DNA of 64,000 bases, taken from assembly GCA_014529385.2 (NCBI GenBank), contig CM043948.1, positions 80,996,760 to 81,060,759 of the forward strand, read 5' to 3'. The translations under genes were made by a program, and so were the position numbers. The DNA is from Adiantum capillus-veneris. Lineage: Eukaryota; Streptophyta; Polypodiopsida; Polypodiales; Pteridaceae. Shown here in pieces: positions 21,481 to 31,165 of this stretch. The notes under the pieces were generated by a model. It saw nothing but the letters and a program-made list of their open reading frames with translations, searched no databases and had not been told where the DNA came from. Numbering within the stretch: position 1 is the stretch's first letter; each line of letters opens with the position of its first letter.

Positions 21481-21913
21481 TTTGGCAGTGTTCTGTATCA
21501 CTCAAGGAAAGAACCACAAGAATCACAAGAATTTTTTTTTTCTTGTTGCGGTCGCACGAACTCAAGTTGGCTTGGGCGTGTCGATTCCTAATCGTGTTTT
21601 TGAAGAGTGACAAGAATACCAAGAAAGAAGGGCTTGTCCACTCTCCCCTTGTGCCTCTTTTCACTCATTGAGAGCGGACCGTGCACTTAGCGGCTGGCCA
21701 ATCGACGTGAGGTGGGAAAAAGCAACCTTGGTGTGAGCGCAAGACCACCAAGGGGTGCGCCCGCAGAAAAGAGTAGAACTCTGGTGAAGAGAAGATCCTT
21801 CTCAAACACAGATTGCAAGCGAAAGAAAACCTCAAGACCCTCAAGAACCCAAGAACCCAAGACCCTTAAGAACCCAAGTTCCTCGTAAACTTAAGAACCA
21901 AAGATCATAGTGC

Positions 21914-23220
21914 ATGGTCATCACCCGAAGCGGAATGAATACTTCGCATACAGGTGATGACATGAGAGAGGCGACGAAGAGTTCTCCCCACCAAGAGATT
22001 TTTCCGGCCCACCCCCTTCTCCATCTACGCCACGAGTTGTACCAGCTTCCATGGAGGCGATGGCCAAGTCAATGTTGGACATGATGACCCAACAACAAGA
22101 AGCGAATCGCGAAGTGACTCGCCTTGCGCTGGCACAACAAGAAGCGAATCGAATTGCGCCAGCACAACAAGAAGTGACTCGCATTGCTTTGGAACGCGAG
22201 CGCGAAGAACGAAATGAAAGAAATGCAATAGAACAAGAAGCGACTCGCATTGCTTGAGAACGCGAGCGCGATGAACGAAACGAAAGAAAAGCACAAAGAA
22301 AGGAGGAACGGGAAGCTCAAAGAGCGGCCTTGGAGGCCGAGCGTGAGGCTCAAAGAGACCTCCGCACTCAAGAATTGGTTCGACAAGTACTTGCCTCGAA
22401 GTCCGAACCAGCCAAAGATCGTGGGAGTTTCTCAAGTGGCGCAAGCCACAATGCGGATTCCAACAACCCAGTCACAGAAAAGTTGACTTTCAGTAAGTAT
22501 GATGGTAAGATGGATGCCACGGTGATTCATTCTTGGTTGCATCAATTAATGCTTATTTTGCGACAACTAAGAAGACAAGGAATAGCAAGGTTTTGACAGC
22601 AGCTATGTACCTTGCCAGTGATGCCATCAATTGGTACCACGGATGGCAAGAGGCACAGTTAGCCGCGCACCTAAAGGAAGCCGACGAATTCACGCCCCTT
22701 TCCTTCAATTGGGCTGATTTCCAAGACAAGCTCAAGGCGCGGTTTATGCCACCTCAGTACCTCGCACGATTGAAGGACGATTGTCGCGCTCTCAAGCAAA
22801 ATGGTATGCCGGTTATGTCTTTCTCTATTCGTTTTTTGCAGCTAGGTACCCAATTACGCAAGTCGGATGATGAACGCAAAGAGGCATTTCTTTATGGATT
22901 GGACGAGTATATAAGTACGACGTCGAGGTGCTCGATCCAATCAATCTCAACAAGGCGGTAGCGATTGCTCTCGCACAAGAGATGAAGCACAACAAGGGAA
23001 AGCATAAGGAGAACAAGACTTCCACGAGTACCTCGCAAACTTCTCAGAACCCTCAAAACGGTAAGAACGGTAAGAATGGTATGAACGGTAACTCTTCTAA
23101 CCAATCTTCCAACAGTCTCTGAGAAAAGAGTTCTTCCAATGAACCTAAGGGTAAGGCTAACACAATTGCTAAATCTAAGCTTACTCCATATGAAAAAGTA
23201 GCACAAGGAATACATCACGT
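21914..23220 (+). pseudogene. Gag of gag-protease element, copy 2 (broken)
   Basis: It starts MVITRSGMNTSHTGDD at 21914. One base lost near 21960 shifts the frame, which resumes as MEAMAKSMLDMM at 22051. A long Arg/Glu/Gln-rich helix follows (QQQEANREVTRLALAQQ, LEREREERNERN), with TGA at 22255. The capsid-type domain has FSKYDGKMD, INWYHGWQEAQL, FMPPQYLARLKDDCRALKQ and GLDEYI, with shifts near 22540 and 22915. The tail NGKNGKNGMNGNSS ends at a TGA near 23120. Order and length match copy 1, but the breaks are at different places, so the common ancestor was intact. Confidence 0.78.
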
Positions 23221-23703
23221 CAGAAGAGCAAAGCACTTATTCTAAGGAAGGTCGTTGTTTTCATTGTCACATTAAGGGTCACATAAAAAGAACATGTCCT
23301 AAGCTTGACTCTAATGAATCTAACGAACCCACTTCATCTGTCAATGCAATCAGTGACAACACGAGTGTGCCCCAAGTTTCTCTTGATCCTCCCATTGATG
23401 ATTCTCTCATTAAATGTTATGGTCATATGACGGGGCACCATTTTGTCATATTGTTTGACCCAGGTAGTATGCATGATGTGATTAGTCCCTCTCTTATTGA
23501 GAGAGCCCACCTAGAGATTAGTCAGAAATCTCCTCTCGAGGTCTCTGGCTTTGTTCCCGGTATGGACTCTCTCATCACGCAAGAGTGTCTTGGTGTGTTG
23601 TTTACAATTCAACAAACTGCTTTCCGTAGAAAAAAATTTGTCTCTCCTCTCTCGGGATGCGATATAATTTTGGGCATTCGATGGTTTCGTGAGCTTAACC
23701 CTC
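23220..23703 (+). pseudogene. Zinc knuckle and aspartic protease, copy 2
   Basis: CFHCHIKGHIKRTC near 23256 is a complete CCHC knuckle for RNA binding. The protease follows in the same frame with ILFDPGSMHDVIS at ~23447 and CDIILGIRWFREL at ~23660, then a frame change near 23705 before the downstream unknown region. The protease would mature Gag in the particle. No RT follows. Confidence 0.75.
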
Positions 23704-23710
23704 TCATTGA

Positions 23711-24776
23711 TTGGAGGCTAACACTTTCACTCTCAATGCCAAAAGTGACTCTCCCATTGTCATTTGTGGAGAGGAAGTTGTTCATTCTCCCTCTCTCATT
23801 GCTAATGTGCAGGACAAGATTGAACGGATTCAGGAGAAGGAGACTCTCTCAGTCTCTTCTTCTCCAAAGCATGACACACAGGATGAGAAGCATGATGAAT
23901 TGAATAATAATGATAAGCATGATGATTTGGATGATAATGATAAGCATGATGATTTGCATGATCAAGATGTGATTTCTCACAAGCATGATGATTTGCATGA
24001 TCAAGATGTGATTTCTCACAAGCATGATGATTTGCATGAAGATGACGTGATTGTTCACAAGGATGATGTGTTAGTTGATGTTTTTTCTAGCAAAGCTAAC
24101 CTCGTTGCAAATTCAATCAATCACGAAGGATCGATCTTGACTCTCAAGCCTACGTCCAAAGAACCCCCTCAAGAAGAACCGACCTTGGCTCTCAAGCCTA
24201 GGTCCAAAGAACCCTTACAGGAAGTACTATGTGTTCGTTGTTCGCATGATTAGTCAGCACGCATTGTTCAAGTGTTTCATTCGTAATCGTTTCCTGTATT
24301 TTAGTCAGCGTCTTTATGTGATCCCTTTTCCTAGGCATGACATATTGTATGTTGAGCACGTTTCACTCATGAATGAGCAAAATGGTATGCGGATTTTTCA
24401 TGAAAAGCTGAAAAGTATGCATTCAAGGAAGTCATATTTCGTGTCTCTTCCTTGGCATGACACATTTGTAGAAAGAGCACATGAAAGTATGAGCACCAAG
24501 CATGGGCATTTCCGTTGTGAATTGCCACAATTGATTGCTCTAGATCATAAGAGAAAGATTCGATCTCATTGTTTGCGTGTGTGTGGTGAACGGTTTGGTA
24601 CTCCGCTTCTTTGTTCATCTACATTGCAGGCACAGTCTTTGAGGAAGACAAGATTTTTTCCACTCACTTTACATGGAATAGGTATGTTCATGGTTTTGTG
24701 TTGGAAATGGTTTCAAGAATTTTCAGCTATGGAGATTCTTGAAGAAGACAGAAGCATGACTCTCAACGAAGTTTAA
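23711..24776 (+). pseudogene. Unknown acidic/His-rich protein region, copy 2
   Basis: Two overlapping open stretches (23711-24253 and 24231-24776) equal the single frame of copy 1 at 8659-9357, with a one-step frame change near 24235. The first holds the acidic Asp/His/Lys repeats (KHDDLHDQDVISH three times). The second holds HALFKCFIRNRFLYFSQ, YVIPFPRHDILYVEHV, FHEKLKSMHSRKS, LPWHDTF and MSTKHGHFRCELPQLI. It extends ~80 residues past the point where copy 1 ends (GERFGTPLLCSSTLQ, GIGMFMVLCWKWFQEF). No known catalytic motif. Conservation of blocks between two otherwise damaged copies suggests it was a translated part of the polyprotein. Confidence 0.5.
23942..24058 (+). repeat. Three 39-bp tandem repeats in coding sequence
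   Basis: Units 23942-23980, 23981-24019 and 24020-24058 each encode a 13-residue KHDDLHDQDVISH-type unit; the first two are identical and the third is diverged. Copy 1 has only degenerate single units here. Confidence 0.85.
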
Positions 24777-24971
24777 GCATCAAAGGAGCCTCAGAAGACT
24801 TTGTGTCGCTTTCGGCGCGGCCCAAAGAAGCAAGCGTTGCAGACCTTTATGAAGTTCAAGTACCACACGATCCACACATCAGAGTGGGCCGGCGAACAGT
24901 CCCTTCCAGGATTCCGGATGCTATTGGCGATCTCCCTCGACGCCATACAGTTCGGTACCAGTACCTCGCTT

Positions 24972-24985
24972 TGAAAAGGAGGGGA
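24972..24985 (+). other. Polypurine tract, copy 2
   Basis: GAAAAGGAGGGGA lies directly before the 3' LTR and would prime plus-strand DNA synthesis. Confidence 0.75.
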
Positions 24986-26123
24986 TGTCACGTGACACAT
25001 CCAACCCTACGTATCCGTGGACAAGCTACAGCATAATAGGGTTCAGTCAGTCCAGTCAGTCTAGATTTAGAAGTGATCTGGCACTTTTGTGAGTCTATTC
25101 GTAGACCGTGCATGCCCAGTCACTTAGTGTAGATGCATATCCTCTGGTTGCACACAGCATGATCATTCCCATCAGAATCCTTCAAGGGAATTTTCCAGTG
25201 CATTTAGCCTATTTTACCTATTTTTGACATTTTTCACTTATTATTTTTAAGTAACTTTTGTTGGAAAGTAGGTAGGGCAAATTAAGTAAGTCTGTATATA
25301 AGCAAACCTAGACTAGCACTAATTTGCAGAAGAGGCAGCAGGAGCTCCACCACTACACAGGCAACTTCTCAAGCAAGAACCCCTTGGGAGCGATTTTCCC
25401 TCAAGCAGACATCCACAGCACTAGCGTTTTCTCATCCTAGCCTCATTGCCATAGAACATCAACCCTTGGCGTTTTTCATCCAGGTGATCATCGCCACACA
25501 CTCCCAGCATATAGCGTTTCCAGAATTGCAGCCCTAGCATTTTTGGAGCCAGATCGTCCTCCCTTGTGCATGGCGATTTTCAGCCCTAAGACCTGCAATT
25601 GTCAACAGATGAAGACCATCAGTTTTCAGCCCTAAAGACCTACAGTTTCAGCCCCCAAATCAACGTTTTTTCAGCAGCAGAACTCAGCCCCAATTCAGCG
25701 TTTTTGAACTGCAACAGATTTCAGCCTTGAGCGTTTTTGGACAGCAGATAAAGAGTAGCAGATTTCAACCCTTAGATCAGTCTCGCCATCTCCGTTGTCG
25801 TCATCGATCTAGCCTAAACTTGCATCAGTCGCATGCATTCAGTTTGTACCAGTTTGTGCAATCAATAGTAGACCACTCTCGCCGACGAGAGTGGGGCCTT
25901 CGGAGGAGGGTTTTATAACGTCTCTGGTGTCGTATCTCTCTTCTCTCTGTATCTCTCAGTCTCATACACTTTCACGCACAGTATCCATTCACTTTGTTGT
26001 GATCATAGCACTCTCTCATTAAGAACGGAAGGCTCTCCCTTCCATAAGAACAAAAAGGAACCTTGAGCACATTATGGAACACTCATCTTGAGAAAGAACA
26101 ACATTCATTCCGCTGCACCTACA
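24986..26123 (+). repeat. 3' LTR, copy 2
   Basis: 1138 bp, TGTCACGTGACACATCC to CACCTACA; TATA-like TATATAA at 25295. It differs from the 5' LTR by scattered substitutions and a few small indels. Confidence 0.9.
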
Positions 26124-27159
26124 AAGCAGCAAAAGTCTCAGTATGAAGATTCTTGGAAATGCTACGTTTCTAAGCAACCAGCTTCTTATCGGAATCATCA
26201 ACAACAGAAGCAATAATATGAAGCTTCCAAAGGATCATCAGCGATATCAAGATGGACTTATTTAGTGGCACATATATCCGACCCTAGTCGAGTACTCGGT
26301 CGTGAATGCCGCAACGCTGGACAAGTTCCCCCTCACGAGCCATGCCCTACATTTAAATTTTTGTTGTCTGATGGTGGTACATGTGACGATTTATTGATCC
26401 TTTCCTTGTGCAAGAGGATCCTTCAGAGGTCTAAGAGGCAACAACTCCCTCGACCTCCCTCTTCTCAATTGGAAGCCTTAATACCCGCTGAAGATTCGAA
26501 AGATTCTCGTTCTTGTGTGACAACGGACAAGCACAAAACCCTTCTTTGACCGTGATCCAAGCAGAAAAACTCGCCTCGTCACTGCTTTGCAGAACAAAGT
26601 CTCTCTCTCTCTGAACACATACTAGATGCTGTGGTGAATGATAATTTTTCAAACTTGAAGACTCCAGCCCTTATCTTCAGCGGTGCAAAGAATAAAACAG
26701 ATACAGACTCTTGCAGCATGACTTCAGTCGCTGCAATTGAATAATTGAACACAAATTGTTCTGTAGATAAATCTTTACAGATGGATATACCTCCAAACAC
26801 TACTCTGTCTCAGTCTACAACATCCCTTCAGGAGGATTTTACTATTCTCGACAAACCAATGGTACCTTGCAAATTTCCAACCAGTGGTTATTACTCAATA
26901 GAAAAATTTACCAATAGTTTCACTCGAAGCAGAAAAAGATTCAATCTTTTCATGGACAAAGCTCGAAGTTACAAATGACTTCGGCAAAGGCACTAATCAA
27001 GTTGCAGTTTTCAGTTTGGCAAAATATTTATGGTCAATAACAATGTCATGACATGGGACTTAACAGTTAGAGCTTTGGATGCAGAAGCAAGCAGAAATAC
27101 ATTTTTCTTCTCTCGGATTTTCTACAACTACCTTGGGTTTTATTTTAAATGGGAGGGAA
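26124..27159 (+). pseudogene. Remaining internal region of non-autonomous family B, plus-strand copy
   Basis: This continues the ORF broken at 20323: YEDSWKCYVSKQPASYRNH, then AISRWTYLVAHISDPSRVL, LLSDGGTCDDLLILSLCKRI, LEALIPAEDSKDSRSC, DIPPNTTLSQSTTSLQEDF, TRSRKRFNLFMDKARSYK and NVMTWDLTVRALDAEAS, with several stops and shifts. It ends at the purine tract GGGAGGGAA before the LTR. The same blocks occur in the inverted sister at 16130-17453. No pol motif. The product is unrecognised. Confidence 0.55.
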
Positions 27160-27600
27160 TGTTACGATTGTGACGTATTCTTTGTCTTGGTATTACCTTC
27201 TTGCTTGATTCTTTTGCAGATACGAAGACGCACCAGATCCGAGGACCCCAATTCTCCAAAGGATGCGCCCCTTTGTCCGAGAGTCGCACCTGTTCGACGA
27301 ATAGCCATGCCTCTTTAGCGAATGGTTGCACCTTAACACCGAAGGGTCACGACTCTACACCAGAAGGACACGACTATTGGCATAGAGTCATGTTCTTGAC
27401 CTATGGTCATGTCTCTTTATCGTGTCTCTTCAGTTTCTATATAAGAACACCTTTGTAACACATTTCAATCAATGAATCAATCAATCAAACACAGAGTCTT
27501 CTGAGTCTTGTCTCTGAATCAAGTTCAAGTTTCTTAAGTCTTAATCATGAGTTTAAGTACTTAATTAAGGAATAGTAACAAGAATCCTTACATTAACACA
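27160..27600 (+). repeat. 3' LTR of non-autonomous family B, plus-strand copy
   Basis: It starts TGTTACGATTGTGAC after GGGAGGGAA and ends CATTAACACA; 441 bp, sister of 15690-16129. TATATAA at 27438-27444. No 5' LTR of this family is found upstream of 20006. Confidence 0.75.
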
Positions 27601-27610
27601 GTACTCTAAT

Positions 27611-28001
27611 CTGGCTTATTCTTCACAAAGGAATTTGGTGTGGTGCCAAAGCTCTAAGGATTAGCAAGTCTGCTGGCAACTGCCCTAGATGCAATCAAGC
27701 AACAAAAGATATCCCCCACCTCTTTTTCTATTGTAAAAAGAGCAAGAAAATTCTCTCTAAGGTTCAAGCCTGGGGTCCATTATGGAATCTACAGTTAATT
27801 GATCTCTTATTGGGCAATTGTAAGGGCTTTGACATCCCCCTTTGGAATGTATGGAGAGGATTCATTTTATGGTTTATTTGGAGATCCAGGAATTCCTTTA
27901 TCTTGAGCTCTCCTGATAGTCACCCTTTGATTCTGCATTTAGAGTTGAGGAGGGCATCAGATGCTCTATGTAAGAAAGTAAAGTTTCCAGCTGATCCTTA
28001 A
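27611..28001 (+). pseudogene. LINE fragment: zinc-binding reverse transcriptase C-terminus
   Basis: An open frame reads WLILHKGIWCGAKALRI, then the zinc-finger pattern CPRCNQATKDIPHLFFYC, and WNVWRGFILWFIWRSRNSFI, ending at a stop at 27999. This is the zf-RVT end of plant LINE ORF2, from a different LINE family than the one at 4170-12302. The fragment is 5'-truncated and abuts an LTR at 27600. About 200 bp of 3' UTR follow, ending in an A-rich stretch (28185-28210). Confidence 0.75.
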
Positions 28002-28210
28002 TTTTCAGTTTCTTCCATGCAAAGAAGCTTCCCCTTGCCTCAATGGAGAGGAAAGATTCCCTTGTATTTCAGCCTTAAGGCTTAGAATGAGAGATCTCTT
28101 ACATAGGTTATGACACATTTTGATGGGGTGACCCTTCCCCTACCTATGGGTCAACCTTTCCATTTTCTAATTCAAGGTTACACTTTCTTCAACAACAAAA
28201 AGAAAAAAGA
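28002..28210 (+). other. LINE 3' UTR and A-rich tail
   Basis: Non-coding, ending in AACAACAAAAAGAAAAAAG, taken as the decayed poly-A. Confidence 0.5.
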
Positions 28211-28214
28211 TTGT

Positions 28215-28613
28215 CGAGCCTCAATAAAGAAAGAATACCATGTGGGGCGCCTCACTTAGGGGCCAGATGGAGAACAACGCTCCACCATCTCGTTCTCAGT
28301 GCCTTTCAAGGTCAAGTGTCTACAATTCAGTTGTTCAATTCACTGCCTTACCACTGGCTTGCCGGTTACAGTGGCATCAAAGCTCAAATCGATTTTTCTC
28401 ATACGGAGAATCCGACCCTTCTTTTTGCAGCAAACGCCATGGATGAACGTAGCAGATAGAAACTTTGTGCAAGAGTACAAGTATGTTGAAGAAGGGATTG
28501 AAGAGGAAGTCAAGGAAGAAGCGAAAGAGGAGGCTCAGCATGAGGAGGAAGCGGGGAAGGTAGTCTCGTTGTGGAACCCTGACCTAGAAATTGACCTTGT
28601 CGAAGCAAACTGA
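28215..28613 (+). pseudogene. LTR end, mutated Met primer site and gag start of a decayed element
   Basis: An LTR end GGCTTGCCGGTTACA (to 28370) is followed one base later by TGGCATCAAAGC at 28372, the Met primer site with two changes. ATGGATGAACGTAGCAG at 28440 stops after six codons. In another frame an acidic stretch runs to a stop at 28611 (EEGIEEEVKEEAKEEA, SLWNPDLEIDLVEAN). The layout equals 14100-14370, so this is a second, older relic of that family. The rest of the element is absent. Confidence 0.55.
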
Positions 28614-29103
28614 AGGTGACAGGCAGAGGTGGAGCCTTACATTGGGCGCCTTCTTGCTTTCTCCATAGTTCCGCTCTATGCCAAGCATGTGCGAACTCGG
28701 CCGACGTCAACAGTTTCAAGCACTGGCAAGGTACTGTCAACCCTAAATCTAGGACACTGTTGCCATCTGTGACGGTTCCACTATAAGAGTGCTGGGGTGC
28801 TAACAATTTGTTGCCGTCTGCACAGAGTGGGTGTGACGGTTCCACTAAAAGAGTTCCGGCGAGCGATTTAAGCTTGTTACTATCCAGCTACAGATTGATC
28901 AATGAATGTAGAAAGAATCACGTTAGCCTCCCAACCAGAATTCATAAGTCCAGTCCTGCGCTTGGTGATGGCAAAGAGTAATGTAACGTTCTGATGAGGT
29001 GAAGAAGCGACATACCTGCAGAAAAAGAATGCGTGAGGCTGGCATAGTACCAGCGACGACAACATCCTTTCTTCGCCTGCAAATTACGAGCAATTAAGTA
29101 AAT
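28614..29103. other. Intergenic, nothing recognised
   Basis: A short direct repeat (GTGACGGTTCCACTA at ~28768 and ~28831) is the only structure seen. Confidence 0.45.
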
Positions 29104-29380
29104 GAGCCCAGAACTTCGAGCAACTAGTAGTAGGGTAGGAGGCTCCCAGCTGGAAAAAATTCAAAAAAGAAATGGAATCCGACATGATACCCTCTCGGCA
29201 AACCGGAATTCAATCGCGCAAGCCGGTGAGGGGAGATAATAGCTTAAACGAGCCCAGAACTTCGAGCAGCTAGTAGTAGTGGGGGGTCCCAGCTAGAAAA
29301 AATTCAAAAAAGAAATGGAATCCAACATGATACCCTCTCGGCAAACCGGAATTCAATCGCGCAAGCAGGTGAGGGGAGAT
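29104..29380. repeat. 146-bp tandem duplication
   Basis: 29104-29238 and 29250-29380 are near-identical, both starting GAGCCCAGAACTTCGAGCA and ending GTGAGGGGAGAT. It has no coding content that I trust. Confidence 0.85.
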
Positions 29381-30252
29381 CACTGTAGTAGAAGGCGGGC
29401 TAGGGGGGGATGCGCTCTCGCAAACGGGAGGCGGAAGAGGGGGGCCAAAGGCATGGTGAGGTTTCGGGGGGTTGTAGAAGTCGTGCGAGCCGCAGGCCGA
29501 GGCGGGCGAGGCGAATTTTCTTTTTTGGTAAATGTAACATGGAGTCTCCTCAACCCACGAGCAAAGAAGGGCTTGTGGTCTTTAACAGATTTAATAGAGT
29601 AGATTTCTATGCACTCGTGTGTTCGATTCCTCCATCTCTTTTTGTGTTGAGGAGGATGCGTTCTGAAGACCTAAGATTCAGAAGAATCTTCGAACAAATG
29701 AATAAACCTGTAAACGAGCCAGTAGTAGTAGTAGGTGATATAAATTTTGTTTTTATAAAAGAAAGTAGGGGGGGCCCAATCTTGTTAAATGTTATGGGTT
29801 CTACAGAACAAAGGGTGACGGGCTCGCAAGTGGCAAGCAGGAAAATCGCAACGGGCAATGTCGATAGCGAATGCTAGGAGAGCGTAGGGTCGTAGTAGCA
29901 GTGAGCTAGGATCAGATGTTTTTTTTTTTAAATTAAATGGACGGCACTGTTGATCGCAACGTCGCTTGCATGCTTGGCTGGTTACGAAATCGCTCTTTGA
30001 CTCAAAGTATCGTTGGGGTCATGTTCGATACTTTTTGTCCATTTTTGAAAGGTAACAACCTCAAGGCGGGAGGTAAGCCTCACCTGGGAGGAATCTTGCA
30101 AACTAAAGAATAAACAAGGCCTAAGCCACTAGGGGGTATCGGCCAAGGAGAAAATGGAAAAATGCCATATTAGTGGAAGGGGAAAAGGGAAGGGTGAGGA
30201 AGAGATTTTGGAAAGTGGATTCTCCCTCACATGTGCATGGCTTGCCATGCCA

Positions 30253-30254
<2 letters not shown>
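29381..30254. other. No supported gene; weak endonuclease-like motif
   Basis: An open stretch ending at 29877 contains VVVVGDINFVF followed by ESRGG, which faintly resembles the GDxN and ExxGG steps of LINE endonucleases. It is isolated and G-rich; not called as a gene. Confidence 0.3.
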
Positions 30255-30503
<249 letters not shown>

Positions 30504-30740
30504 GAGGGATGTCTTGGGTTGAGGGAAGAGGCAGGTAGGCACAATTGTGCATCTTTCTTGCGAGCAATCTGCAGCTCAAGGGCTGCCTTGGCCTACGCAG
30601 TGATTCTCCAGTGATAGCTTGGGGGGCGACGCTCAAGTTAGGAGGGAGAGAGAGGGAAAGGGAATCTTATAAGAGAATCTACAAAACTAATTTTTTTCTT
30701 TTAAAATGAACCAGCAGTAGCTAGTAGGTACTCTTTCCCG

Positions 30741-30800
30741 TATAAGAGTGCCTTCCCTCGTCTATATAGACCAAGGGGTCATAGAGAAGGGATCAAGGGT
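30741..30800. repeat. Left terminal inverted repeat
   Basis: TATAAGAGTGCCTTCCCTCG followed by TCTATATAGACCAAGGGGTC; matches the reverse complement of 35121-35178 with mismatches and a short gap. Confidence 0.6.
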
Positions 30801-31065
30801 TCATGTCTAAAGTTGTATCAAGATTCAATGAGGATTGTCGATTTTTGCAGCACGGCAGAAAAGTAATCTCAACACAATAATTACTTTCGACGACGCGGAT
30901 CGGAGTCTTTCGGTGTGCATTAAAGTCATTCTAAAAGTAGATTTTAACATTTATATTCACTGAAATATGCACACCATTAAACTTTTCCTACTTCAAGAAG
31001 ACTAGTAGATATACATCAAAATAGTAATTTCGACACACTGTGTGAAATCTCAACACAAGCAAGGG

Positions 31066-31068
<3 letters not shown>

Positions 31069-31112
<44 letters not shown>
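31069..31112. repeat. (CT)n(AC)n microsatellite
   Basis: CT to about 31098, AC from there. Confidence 0.9.
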
Positions 31113-31113
<1 letters not shown>

Positions 31114-31165
31114 TACACAACCAAATGTGTTATCTCATATGATCACTCTCATTCACAACCATATG

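Larger units (their letters stand above)
20324..26123 (+). mobile_element. Non-autonomous gag-protease LTR element, copy 2 (complete, 5.8 kb)
   Basis: 5' LTR 20324-21467, Met primer site, gag, CCHC knuckle, protease, unknown acidic region, purine tract and 3' LTR 24986-26123. The flanks GAGCA (20319-20323) and AAGCA (26124-26128) are a one-mismatch 5-bp target duplication. The minus-strand sister of the host element (around 17140) shows the uninterrupted site. The whole internal region is ~3.5 kb and has no room for RT, RNase H and integrase. Confidence 0.88.

Noticed and set aside
29410-29877. LINE endonuclease-like GDIN...ESRGG stretch
   Set aside because: Two short motifs without the rest of the fold and in G-rich repeat-like DNA; chance cannot be excluded.
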